A stretch of DNA of 64,000 nt. It comes from Ornithinibacillus contaminans (lineage in GTDB: Bacteria > Bacillota > Bacilli > Bacillales > Amphibacillaceae). A program made the translations under genes and the position numbers. Position 1 is the first letter of the stretch; the number at the start of each line of letters is the position of its first letter. The notes beneath the pieces are model-generated. The model was not told where the DNA came from, made no database searches, and saw only the letters and a list, made by a program, of their open reading frames with translations. The stretch lies in the NCBI RefSeq assembly GCF_001038425.2, contig NZ_LDPV02000046.1:1-64000 (forward strand), written 5' to 3'. Below, in pieces: positions 17,070 to 25,848 of this stretch.

Positions 17070-19631
17070 TTAGTGTAACGACTTTCTCAATTTCCCTTTC
17101 AAAATCCCATAGGAAATGAATATGATAAATATATATAAACATAATCCTGTTAATATGATGAAAGAAAGATTTTGTAGACTTACTGGATAAAAACTGAAGA
17201 AAAACGCAAAGCTAATGGCACACCCAATCAACAATGCGATGCCCGTCCATAGAGAGATTTCTTTTAGATATAAATTGGTAATATCATTATACTTCCATCC
17301 CAATAGTTTGAAATTAGTTATTTCTCCTCTTCGGTTATGGAGCATTGTACTAAGATTCTCAATTAAAGTGATTAGGGTTAATAACAACGTACAAAATATT
17401 ACAATGTTATTCCATCCACCAACTCCAGCGTTAATATACTGACCTAATATGGTAAGATTCGTTTGCGCGACTGACTTTGTTAATGATAAGTAGACGAAAG
17501 AGGCAAGCGAACTTACTAATAATATCTGAAGGAACGTCGAAAAAATACTTTTACGATAATAAAATACATTCCTTAGTATTAAAGAATTAGTTGTTTTTAC
17601 TTTTTGAGGTGTTTCTGTAATTTTTTCTTCTAGAATAAAGTTAAGGTGTTTCCTTACTAGCAATTTCACAAAAATAAAAATAGCGATAATAACCGATACT
17701 TGAAATAAAAGTAATCTGCTGTATTGCGGTTCGGTATGCATAAAGACTCCTACACCTATTAACGATAAAATGACAGATAAAGTGAGTAAACAAAATATTT
17801 CTTTTTGATATAAGCTTTTAATATGCTTGAATTTCCAGCCTAGTAATTTAAATTGGCGTATTCCTTCTGCTTTTTCAGTGCTCCACAGTTTGATACGATT
17901 TAGAACATAAATGATAGAGGCAAGTACAAAAGCTATAGCTAATAAAAGATTAGTAATGTCCCATTGCCCGACAATTTGTCCAGAGGCACCTAGTGTCGTC
18001 CAGGATTCTTGGACTACTCCTACACCTTCAATATCTACATTAATCGTCTGTAAGGAAGAACCGGCAACAACATCTACATGTAGGCCCATTTGTTTAATTT
18101 CGTTTGATATATTCTCAATTTTCTTTGCTGCTTCTGGAGAATATGCATCAATTCCGGCTACTTTTACGCGAATTGCATCGATAGGTTTATCTCCCTTTAC
18201 AAATTCTGCAGATTCTATATTTGTTATTCCCTCAGCGGGAGCTGTGACAAAGCTTCCAGCAGTAAATGTAGGTGTTAACGTAATTTCCTTCCTGTTAGCA
18301 TCAATATACTTCACTGGTTCTAATTGATATATACCTAGGGGACTAGAAGCTAAACTAGTATCCTTTCCATCTATTTGATAGTAGCCTACAGGGTCAGTCA
18401 TTACTTGTAGCGATTCATATGAGCCAAAGGTATCTTTAATGCTGATTCCTTTTTCTTCAAGCTGACGATAGGTAGGTATGCCATTTTCTTGTCCTACTTT
18501 ATCTACTCGGAGACCGTCATCTGTTTGTTTATAGGATACCGGATCTGCTAAATAGTAGCGTGTTATATTATTCCAATTAATGGAATTAGCATAGCTCACA
18601 CTTTTACTGTATTCATCCATATCTAGAATTTCACCATTTTCGCTTACAACAAGTCCTTTAGCTTCTGCATTGAAAGGCTTAACATAGTCTGTTAATTCTA
18701 ATTCATGATAAATTTCATTAGTTTTTGGCGCATCCATAAGTTCATCAAAAAATTGTTGGTATTCAGGATCATCAATGTCGTTAATAATTTCATAGATCTC
18801 GTTTACTCCTAGTTGATCTTGAAATTGAAGTGTATCCTCTTTTGTAAAGGGTAATTCTCCGTGCTTTATTTTTGCTTTGATTGATATATCACTATCTTGT
18901 AATTGCATTACTGGAATAATGTGCACGCTTTCTAATAATTGGGGATCAGAACCTGGTCCTTGCGCTAATCCCTTTTGTTCTTCGCCATATTTTATTGCTG
19001 TAAAGCTAATTCCAGTTAATTTTTCTTCTTCTTTTGCATCGACAGCAACTAAATGATTGTAGGTCACAGGAAGAGGAAACAAGGCATGAAGCGGATGCAT
19101 GAAGCTAAACATTTCTTTTTGATTTACTAGAACCTCTAAAGGGTAATCGTCATTGTTCGTTTCTAAATATAGCTGTTCATATGTGTTATATACATAGTCG
19201 TTGACACCATCGGTTGTAGAATATTCTACTTGATAGGATGATGCCTTATCAGGTGAAGGTAATACACCTAATGTTGTATTAAGGCCAGTAAAATATCCTA
19301 AGGATGCGACTGGTGCTGCAATTTCAATATCATCTCTGCCCTTAATTTTTTGCCATTGAGCGAGTGAAATACCACCTTTACCACCACCTAAGTAATTCTC
19401 CGGAACAATGTTTAGTTTTTTTTCAATAGTTGAAATTGCGACAGGTGATCGGACTAATAAGTCATAACTACCTCTAGAATTCTCTGCAATATCAGCATGA
19501 ATATCGCTATGCATAGTTGTAATCGAGAATAATGCGATTGGTATTATAGAAAAAATAAGACAAAATGCAAAAAAAAGTAATATACTTGTCTTTATATTTT
19601 TAATTAGATTTTTCTTTAATAATTGTTTCAT
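17070..19631 (-). CDS. FtsX/MacB-like ABC transporter permease
   Basis: 853 residues. One N-terminal membrane helix (about 15-38) is followed by a very large extracytoplasmic region (about 40-555) and then two FtsX-type permease modules (about 558-660 and 690-848) containing the repeated FKLLGWK..I..LY.KE motif. This is the shape of MacB/FtsX-type exporters and of bacteriocin-associated membrane proteins such as those beside lactococcin 972-like peptides. It starts one base from the ATPase stop codon, so the two are one unit. The likely cargo is the secreted peptide encoded upstream, or the complex protects against it. The substrate assignment is inference. Confidence 0.8.
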   Translation of the reverse strand: MKQLLKKNLIKNIKTSILLFFAFCLIFSIIPIALFSITTMHSDIHADIAENSRGSYDLLVRSPVAISTIEKKLNIVPENYLGGGKGGISLAQWQKIKGRDDIEIAAPVASLGYFTGLNTTLGVLPSPDKASSYQVEYSTTDGVNDYVYNTYEQLYLETNNDDYPLEVLVNQKEMFSFMHPLHALFPLPVTYNHLVAVDAKEEEKLTGISFTAIKYGEEQKGLAQGPGSDPQLLESVHIIPVMQLQDSDISIKAKIKHGELPFTKEDTLQFQDQLGVNEIYEIINDIDDPEYQQFFDELMDAPKTNEIYHELELTDYVKPFNAEAKGLVVSENGEILDMDEYSKSVSYANSINWNNITRYYLADPVSYKQTDDGLRVDKVGQENGIPTYRQLEEKGISIKDTFGSYESLQVMTDPVGYYQIDGKDTSLASSPLGIYQLEPVKYIDANRKEITLTPTFTAGSFVTAPAEGITNIESAEFVKGDKPIDAIRVKVAGIDAYSPEAAKKIENISNEIKQMGLHVDVVAGSSLQTINVDIEGVGVVQESWTTLGASGQIVGQWDITNLLLAIAFVLASIIYVLNRIKLWSTEKAEGIRQFKLLGWKFKHIKSLYQKEIFCLLTLSVILSLIGVGVFMHTEPQYSRLLLFQVSVIIAIFIFVKLLVRKHLNFILEEKITETPQKVKTTNSLILRNVFYYRKSIFSTFLQILLVSSLASFVYLSLTKSVAQTNLTILGQYINAGVGGWNNIVIFCTLLLTLITLIENLSTMLHNRRGEITNFKLLGWKYNDITNLYLKEISLWTGIALLIGCAISFAFFFSFYPVSLQNLSFIILTGLCLYIFIIFISYGILKGKLRKSLH

Positions 19632-19632
19632 G

Positions 19633-20295
19633 CTACGTATACTCCTTCACCATTCCATCCTGCAAGGTTAAGATTCTATTACTATATTTAACTAAGGTTT
19701 CATCATGCGTGACAAAAATAATGGTTATTCCCGTTTTATGTAGATTTTGGATGAAACGCATGATGTTATCTGTATTTGTGCTATCTAAGTTACCTGTAGG
19801 TTCATCACATAGTAAAATATCCGGGTTGTTTAAGAGAGCCCTAGCTATAGCAACCCGTTGTTTTTCTCCACCCGATAATTCCTGTGGAAAATGACTAATT
19901 CTGTGGGTTAGTCCTACATCTTCTATTAATTGTGTTGCCTTTTTTTCAACTTCCTTCCTTTCTCCGTAGGGAAGCTGTGGAACCATCACATTTTCTAATA
20001 CCGTATATTGATTGAACAATTTGAAGTCTTGATAGATAAAACCAATTTTATTACGGCGATATTCTTGCAGGTTAGTTGCATCCATTTTGTTAAGGGTAGT
20101 GCCATCTATTTTGACGAATCCTGAAGATGGTTTTAGAACTCCACCAATGATATTAAGTAGTGTAGTTTTCCCAGAACCCGATGTTCCCAAAACAGTAACC
20201 CAATCATTTTTATTAACATGTAGGTCAATATTGTTCAATGCGGTCGTAACAGGATTAACCCCGAAACTTTTTCCAAGATTTTGAATATTTATCAT
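19633..20295 (-). CDS. ABC transporter ATP-binding protein (LolD/MacB type)
   Basis: 220 residues with Walker A GTSGSGKTT (about 36-44), Q-loop FIYQDFKLF, signature LSGGEKQRVAIARAL and Walker B LLCDEPTGNLD, then the switch histidine in VTHD. This subgroup partners FtsX/MacB-like permeases in peptide or lipoprotein export. It stops one base before the 853-residue permease gene and lies downstream of the secreted peptide gene, with a hairpin between them. Confidence 0.9.
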   Translation of the reverse strand: MINIQNLGKSFGVNPVTTALNNIDLHVNKNDWVTVLGTSGSGKTTLLNIIGGVLKPSSGFVKIDGTTLNKMDATNLQEYRRNKIGFIYQDFKLFNQYTVLENVMVPQLPYGERKEVEKKATQLIEDVGLTHRISHFPQELSGGEKQRVAIARALLNNPDILLCDEPTGNLDSTNTDNIMRFIQNLHKTGITIIFVTHDETLVKYSNRILTLQDGMVKEYT

Positions 20296-20319
20296 ATACT
20301 TTGCTCACTCCATTTATAA

Positions 20320-20355
20320 GAAATCCCTTTAAGTGGTTTAGCTTAAAGGGATTTC
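20320..20355 (-). terminator. Perfect 14-bp hairpin between peptide and ABC genes
   Basis: GAAATCCCTTTAAG (20320-20333) pairs perfectly with CTTAAAGGGATTTC (20342-20355) around an 8-base loop. Read in the transcribed (minus) direction it has no long T run, so it may be a partial terminator or an mRNA-stabilising stem that lets the peptide be made in excess over the transporter. Confidence 0.7.
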
Positions 20356-20378
20356 ATTGTTTGTGCTTGGTTAAATGA

Positions 20379-20744
20379 CTAAGGTAACCTTTTTTGAACT
20401 TGAGCAGTTGCTGCCTGTGCTGTACCATCAGATATTCTTATTGCAGTAAATGTAGGATTGTAAGTTTCCCATTCTTCTTGACTGTAATAAGTAAAGTTAA
20501 TTTTACTTAGACGAACTGTGTTATTAGAATCCCATAATCGAGTTCCACTTCCATCACCAGGATTAAATCTTACAGCATGTGCTCCACTTAGACTCCATGT
20601 AAAGTTCCAATCTGCTCTAGCTGTACTACCTCTAATTGTTTGAGAGCTTGGGCTAACACTTGCTGCTTCACTTACAGAAGAAAAAGCTAACAGTGCTACC
20701 AATGATGTTATCGTTATGAAAGTGCGTGTAAATAATTTCTTCAT
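20379..20744 (-). CDS. Secreted cysteine-free peptide of the ABC cassette
   Basis: 121 residues with a clear signal peptide: two lysines at the N-terminus, hydrophobic core TFITITSLVALLAF, and cleavage probably after SEA (about residue 27). The mature part, about 94 residues, has no cysteine and alternates polar and aromatic residues (VRFNPGDGSGTRLW, then FTAIRISDGTAQA), suggesting a small beta-sandwich, perhaps PKD-like. AGAGGATG precedes the start. It is followed by a hairpin and the ABC ATPase and permease genes. It could be a bacteriocin or signalling protein; I do not recognise the family. Confidence 0.8.
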   Translation of the reverse strand: MKKLFTRTFITITSLVALLAFSSVSEAASVSPSSQTIRGSTARADWNFTWSLSGAHAVRFNPGDGSGTRLWDSNNTVRLSKINFTYYSQEEWETYNPTFTAIRISDGTAQAATAQVQKRLP

Positions 20745-20902
20745 TTTTATACATCCTCTATCCTTTAATCATACATTATAGTAATTTATATGTATGTACC
20801 TGTAAATTACCATAAAATACCTCATCTGTATATATTTTATCAGAAAATATTATTTTTTTGTTCTTTTCAGATAAAAATAGTATCAAAAAATATATTTTTA
20901 AA

Positions 20903-20948
20903 AATTTACTTTATACTTAAAAGTTTGATATAGTTAATGAAAATTGTC
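20903..20948 (+). repeat. Diverged promoter-region repeat, copy 2
   Basis: About 46 bp resembling 15726-15770, upstream of maa; holds a likely promoter (TATAGT). The rest of 20745-21014 is AT-rich and carries the promoter region of the minus-strand peptide gene; nothing else was seen. Confidence 0.5.
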
Positions 20949-21014
20949 TAAGATGAATTTCAAAAATGTTGACTATTAAACTATCAATAAAGAATAATCT
21001 TGAAGTGCTAAAGT

Positions 21015-21133
21015 GAGGTTAGTTGGATGAACACAGAAAAAGAAAAGATGATTAGAGGAGAGCTTTATAATCCAAGTGACAGCGTCTTAATTCAGGACCG
21101 ACTTCAAGCCAGGAAAATGACAAGACTTTATAA
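21015..21133 (+). repeat. Right copy of 119-bp direct repeat
   Basis: Identical to 16768-16886 except for two mismatches; this copy continues into intact maa. Confidence 0.9.
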
Positions 21134-21584
21134 CCAAACAATAGAAACGGAAATGGACAAAGGAGCAGAACTATTAAAGAAGTTCTTTGGTTCAACGGGT
21201 GAGCATATCTATATTGAGCCAACCTTCCGTTGTGATTATGGCTATAACATTCATGTGGGGGAGAATTTTTACGCGAACTTTGATTGTGTCATGTTGGATG
21301 TATGCGAAATTCGAATCGGGGATAACTGCATGATGGCTCCTGGTGTACATATCTATACCGCAACACATCCAATTGATCCGATCGAGCGGAATTCAGGTGT
21401 AGAATTAGGTAAACCAGTCACGGTTGGTGATAATGTCTGGATTGGTGGTCGAGCGGTGATTAATCCTGGTGTTACGATTGGGAATAATGTTGTGATTGCC
21501 TCGGGTGCGGTTGTGACTAAGGATGTAGCTGATAATGTTGTTGTGGGTGGTAATCCTGCTAAAGTAATAAAAATAATTGAATAA
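21027..21584 (+). CDS. maa: Maltose O-acetyltransferase family protein
   Basis: 185 residues of the left-handed beta-helix acetyltransferase family (Maa/NodL/LacA). The N-terminal helix [19 protein letters not shown] is typical. The hexapeptide-repeat core holds the catalytic histidine in YTATHPID and ends [21 protein letters not shown]. It acetylates sugars using acetyl-CoA. GAGGTTAGTTGG is the upstream context; the first 107 bp of the gene are duplicated at 16780-16886. A terminator at 21595-21625 follows. Confidence 0.92.
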   Translation: MNTEKEKMIRGELYNPSDSVLIQDRLQARKMTRLYNQTIETEMDKGAELLKKFFGSTGEHIYIEPTFRCDYGYNIHVGENFYANFDCVMLDVCEIRIGDNCMMAPGVHIYTATHPIDPIERNSGVELGKPVTVGDNVWIGGRAVINPGVTIGNNVVIASGAVVTKDVADNVVVGGNPAKVIKIIE

Positions 21585-21594
21585 CATTATTTTA

Positions 21595-21625
21595 ACTGCC
21601 ATATGACATGTATGGTGGTTTTTTT
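21595..21625 (+). terminator. maa terminator
   Basis: ACTGCCATA / TATGGTGGT imperfect stem followed by seven T. Confidence 0.6.
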
Positions 21626-21798
21626 ATGGTTTTTTACGTCAATTAGGAATCTATTCCTATCTAAATCTGTTAATTGGGGAACTACGGGTGATGGTTATTC
21701 TTGCTTGTTTTTTAGAAAATGAAATAAGAAGAACAATCGGACATCCAATAGGAGGAGCGCACCATTGCAAACTAATGACAGGTGATGGAGGTAATAAG

Positions 21799-23199
21799 AT
21801 GGGAGAACAATTTCGTTTGAAGAAAGTGGAGAAAGATAGATCGTTCCATAAAGTAATAGCCAATTATGAGACTAGATTACAGTACGTAGAGAGTCATGAT
21901 GGCTTAACAAATCTTGCTAATCGTTCCTCATTTGAGCGAAAAATCATAGAATTAATTCATATTAACCAACCATTTGCTTTATTACGCTTAGATTTAGATC
22001 GATTACGTATCATTAACGAATCCCTTGGACAATCGATAGGAGATCAGATGATTCGTGAGTTCAGTCATCGGATTAAGTTAATGCTAAAGGATGATGCTTT
22101 TTTCGCTAGAATATCAGGAAATGAGTTTGGTATTTTACTATGGAACGTTTCTCCTTCTGTCATAGCTGAGAAAGTTGCTTGTGACATTATTGAAAGCTGT
22201 AAAGCACCAATCGTACAGGACGGCTATGAATTGTTTGTTACCACAAGTATTGGGATTAGTATATTCGATGCTGACGGAAAGACAGTGGATGAAATCATTC
22301 GTAATGCAGAGGTTGCGCTATTTGAAGCGAAGGAACGTGGGAATAACCATTATTTGTTTTACGCATCAACCTTATGCGTGATGTCAGTAAAAGAACTAGA
22401 GTTGGAAAAAGACCTTCGTAAATCAATAGCAAACGAACAACTCGTCGTGCATTTTCAACCAAGGGTAGATGCTGTGACGGGCAAAATTGCTTCTGCTGAA
22501 GCACTCATTAGATGGATGCATCCTGTACGTGGTTTGATTAGCCCGAATGAATTTATACCATTGGCTGAGGAAATTGGTTTTATAACTGAAATAGGTGACT
22601 GGGTAATTCGACAAATTGGCATTTATATGAAGCAATGGAAGGATACGGGGATTGAACTAGTACCAATATCCATTAATCTATCTGCCCAACGCTTTTTGAA
22701 GGAAGATTGGAAGTCTACGATACTTGAGATACTGACAGAAAATGAGATTGATCCATCTTTAATTGAATTTGAAATTACGGAGACTACTTTGATTAAGTAT
22801 GAAAAGGAGGTTGAAGAGGCACTTAACTATCTTCGGGACTTAGGCATTCGAATTGCTTTAGATGATTTTGGTACTGGATATTCTTCACTAACTTATCTAT
22901 ATAAATTTCCAATTGATACGATAAAGATTGATCGTTCCTTTATTCACCAAGTAACTGAAAAGGCGGAAGCAGCAATTATCATCACGTCTCTAATTTCAAT
23001 GGTAAAAGGGTTAGGGATGAATCTTGTCGCAGAAGGTGTGGAAACAAAAGAACAATTAGCCTTTTTAAAGCAACAAAAATGTCATGAAATACAAGGTTAT
23101 GTTTTTAGCAAGCCAGTTCCGGAGCAAGACTTTCGTAGCCTACTGCTAACAGGAATATTGACACCTCATAACCACGTAACTACGAATACATTAGATTAA
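21799..23199 (+). CDS. Degenerate GGDEF / intact EAL protein (c-di-GMP phosphodiesterase)
   Basis: About 466 residues from ATG 21799 (GGAGGT eight bases upstream); a longer in-frame start at 21688 lacks a site. Residues about 25-190 are a GGDEF fold whose signature is SGNEF, so it should not make c-di-GMP. The EAL domain (about 200-450) keeps the catalytic set: EALIRW, NLSAQRF, FEITETTL, LDDFGTGYSSL and LVAEGVET. It should therefore hydrolyse c-di-GMP. No membrane or sensor domain is present. The REC-PAS-GGDEF-EAL gene follows 150 bp downstream. Confidence 0.88.
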   Translation: MGEQFRLKKVEKDRSFHKVIANYETRLQYVESHDGLTNLANRSSFERKIIELIHINQPFALLRLDLDRLRIINESLGQSIGDQMIREFSHRIKLMLKDDAFFARISGNEFGILLWNVSPSVIAEKVACDIIESCKAPIVQDGYELFVTTSIGISIFDADGKTVDEIIRNAEVALFEAKERGNNHYLFYASTLCVMSVKELELEKDLRKSIANEQLVVHFQPRVDAVTGKIASAEALIRWMHPVRGLISPNEFIPLAEEIGFITEIGDWVIRQIGIYMKQWKDTGIELVPISINLSAQRFLKEDWKSTILEILTENEIDPSLIEFEITETTLIKYEKEVEEALNYLRDLGIRIALDDFGTGYSSLTYLYKFPIDTIKIDRSFIHQVTEKAEAAIIITSLISMVKGLGMNLVAEGVETKEQLAFLKQQKCHEIQGYVFSKPVPEQDFRSLLLTGILTPHNHVTTNTLD

Positions 23200-23346
23200 G
23201 ATTGGAGTCCTAGTGTTTTCGTTCCGAAATTAATGGTTGTTAGCCTTCTTTATTCAAGAAAATTATTATCACGCAGTTCGATTGTTTGTGATATTCTAGT
23301 ACTAACGAATTGTGTAGTGTTTTGTTGAGAAAAGGAGACTCTTTGT

Positions 23347-25836
23347 ATGGAGAAGGTTGACAAGATTAATATTCTTTTAGTAGATGATAGACCAGAGAAT
23401 CTATTAGCTTTAGAAGCCATTATCGAACAAGATGATTATCATTTAATCAAAGCTTCTTCTGGCGAAGAGGCTCTGAAATTTTTAATGAAGTATGACTTTG
23501 CAGCGATATTACTCGATGTTCAAATGCCAGGAATGGATGGAATTCGTACAGCAAAAATTATTAAAGCACGAGAAAAGACGAAGCATATCCCGATTCTATT
23601 TATTACAGCTAACCACATGGATTCTGAACATATATTTATGGGATATTCCGCAGGAGCGATGGATTATATTTTGAAGCCATTTGACCCATTTGTATTAAAA
23701 GCTAAGGTAGAGGGATTTGTAAATTTATATAAATTACAGCAGAAGTTAGTACTCCAGGCAGAAATATTAGAAGAAAAGACTGAACAATTAGAAAAAACAA
23801 ACCAAGAATTAATGCTTACAACAGCGAATTTACGGCAATCAGAAGCAATTGCAAACGTCATTCGAAATACATCCTTAGATTCAATGCTGCTATTGAATCA
23901 GGAAGGGTTTATCCTACAAGTGAATCCTACTGCGGTGGAGATGTTCCGTTACGAAGAATCGATGCTTATCGCTAAGCCTCTTTCTATCCTTTTTGAAGAG
24001 GATGTGATGCGATATTTCCATCGGGATGATATTGGTGCAGGATACACATCGATAGCGGAGTTGACTGGAAGGCGGAGTGATGGGACAACCTTTTTCGCAG
24101 GAATTCAGTTGGGTAGACAGAATATTGATGGAAGCTGGATTACCGCATGTACGATTCGCGATATATCCGAGCGTAAAAAACACGAGGAAATAACGACTTA
24201 TATGGCGTATCATGATGGCTTAACTAAACTATCCAACAAACATCATTTCAATATTTTTCTTGCTAATCATGTAAAAGATGCGAAGCTTTTGAACCAGCCA
24301 TTTGGCGTATTATATCTGGATTTGGACCGATTTAAGTCTGTCAATGATTCATTGGGGCATTTAATAGGAGATAAATTACTTCAAGAAGTAGCAAAGCGTC
24401 TAACAGCTATTATTCGAGAGGGAGATTTTATAGCAAGAGTTGGAGGCGATGAGTTTAATATCATCCTTCCTAACACAAGTCGTGAGGAAGCATTGCAGAT
24501 TGCTGAAAATATTATTGATGGCTTTAAGCAAGCTTTTTATATTGAGCAATATGAACTATTTGTCACTACGTGTATTGGGCTAAGTGTTTTTCCATATGAT
24601 GGGGATGATTCCTTAGAACTAATCAAGAATGCAGATGCTGCCCTGTATCGTGCGAAAAAGCTTGGGAAAGATCGTTTTCAAATTTATCATGCAGGACTTA
24701 ATGTGCAGTCCTACCGTACATTTATGATGCAGAATGATCTGCGAAAAGCATTGGCAAATGGTGAACTGAGCATCATGTATCAGCCAAGAGTTAATCTAGT
24801 CTCCGGCAAAGTGGAGAGTGTTGAGGCGAGTATGTACTGGAATCATCCTAGCTGGGGGACGATTTTACCAGATGAATTTATTCCATTAGCAGAGGAAACC
24901 GGTAGGATAGTTCCAGTAGGGTTATGGTATTTCCAAGAAGTTTGTAAGGAAGTTAAACGTTTAGCTGACTTAGGTTTTTCGCAAGTTAGGGCTGCCGTAT
25001 CCTTGACAACACAGCAATTTCTCCAGAAGGATTTAATGGCTTCGCTTAATCGAATTATTCAAGACACTGGTGCAAATCCGAAGCAATTGGAAATAAGAGT
25101 GCGCGAATCAACCATCCAAGAGTACGAAGAAACGGTGCGACAACTATTGGAACAGCTGCAATCAATTGGCTTCTACATTATGCTTCAGGACTACGGGAAG
25201 GGACATCTATCTGTTCCGTATATAAGCAAGCTTCCAATCGACGGGATTTGTCTAGAAGAATCCTTTGTTAACAATCTTATCGGTGAAGGTGCAGAGGGAA
25301 GTTTGCTTGCAAGTACATTGATTAGTCTGGCACATAGACTCAAGCTCCATGTGATGACAACGGGAATTGACAAGGTAGCACAACTAGAAATATTAACAAA
25401 ATGGAATTGCAAAGAAGCACAAGGGGATTTATTTGTACCAGCTGTGCCGGTTGATGCTATGGAAGAAATTTTACACAAAAATGAAGACTATTTAGCAAGC
25501 TATACAACCGTTTTAGCCAATCTCCAGGAAACATCTGCGACTACAGAATTCACATCTTCAGAGGATAAAAAAGAAGATCATAAACAACAGTTTTTGAAGG
25601 AAGCGTTTAGTCGCATTAAGGATAAATATGCGATTTCAACAAGGGAAATGGACGTCTTTGTTTTAATATTGGATGGTTTAAGCAATAAGGAAATTGCTGA
25701 GCAATTATTTATAAGCGAGCATACCGTTAAAAATCATCTTACACGAATTTTCCATAAGCTAGGTGTGAATGACCGGGTACAAGCAATCTCGGTATTGTTC
25801 CAAACATATAGCGACAATGATTTCGGTCTTAATTAA
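23347..25836 (+). CDS. REC-PAS-GGDEF-EAL-LuxR response regulator
   Basis: 829 residues. REC at about 5-122 with phospho-acceptor D in ILLDVQMPGMDG; coiled coil about 130-170; PAS about 172-285; GGDEF about 290-450 with an intact GGDEF at 366-370; EAL-like domain about 465-715 in which key motifs are lost (EAS for EAL, QDYGKG for DDFGTG). The C-terminal LuxR-type helix-turn-helix is about 755-820 (LSNKEIAEQLFISEHTVKNHL). It should be a diguanylate cyclase that can also bind DNA. It begins a likely operon with the hybrid kinase (12 bp downstream) and the CheR gene. This domain combination is unusual to me. Confidence 0.88.
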   Translation: MEKVDKINILLVDDRPENLLALEAIIEQDDYHLIKASSGEEALKFLMKYDFAAILLDVQMPGMDGIRTAKIIKAREKTKHIPILFITANHMDSEHIFMGYSAGAMDYILKPFDPFVLKAKVEGFVNLYKLQQKLVLQAEILEEKTEQLEKTNQELMLTTANLRQSEAIANVIRNTSLDSMLLLNQEGFILQVNPTAVEMFRYEESMLIAKPLSILFEEDVMRYFHRDDIGAGYTSIAELTGRRSDGTTFFAGIQLGRQNIDGSWITACTIRDISERKKHEEITTYMAYHDGLTKLSNKHHFNIFLANHVKDAKLLNQPFGVLYLDLDRFKSVNDSLGHLIGDKLLQEVAKRLTAIIREGDFIARVGGDEFNIILPNTSREEALQIAENIIDGFKQAFYIEQYELFVTTCIGLSVFPYDGDDSLELIKNADAALYRAKKLGKDRFQIYHAGLNVQSYRTFMMQNDLRKALANGELSIMYQPRVNLVSGKVESVEASMYWNHPSWGTILPDEFIPLAEETGRIVPVGLWYFQEVCKEVKRLADLGFSQVRAAVSLTTQQFLQKDLMASLNRIIQDTGANPKQLEIRVRESTIQEYEETVRQLLEQLQSIGFYIMLQDYGKGHLSVPYISKLPIDGICLEESFVNNLIGEGAEGSLLASTLISLAHRLKLHVMTTGIDKVAQLEILTKWNCKEAQGDLFVPAVPVDAMEEILHKNEDYLASYTTVLANLQETSATTEFTSSEDKKEDHKQQFLKEAFSRIKDKYAISTREMDVFVLILDGLSNKEIAEQLFISEHTVKNHLTRIFHKLGVNDRVQAISVLFQTYSDNDFGLN

Positions 25837-25848
25837 AGGAGATAAGTT

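Noticed and set aside
17911-18327. Plus-strand 138-codon ORF within the large permease
   Set aside because: It is antisense to the extracytoplasmic domain of the permease and lacks a start site.
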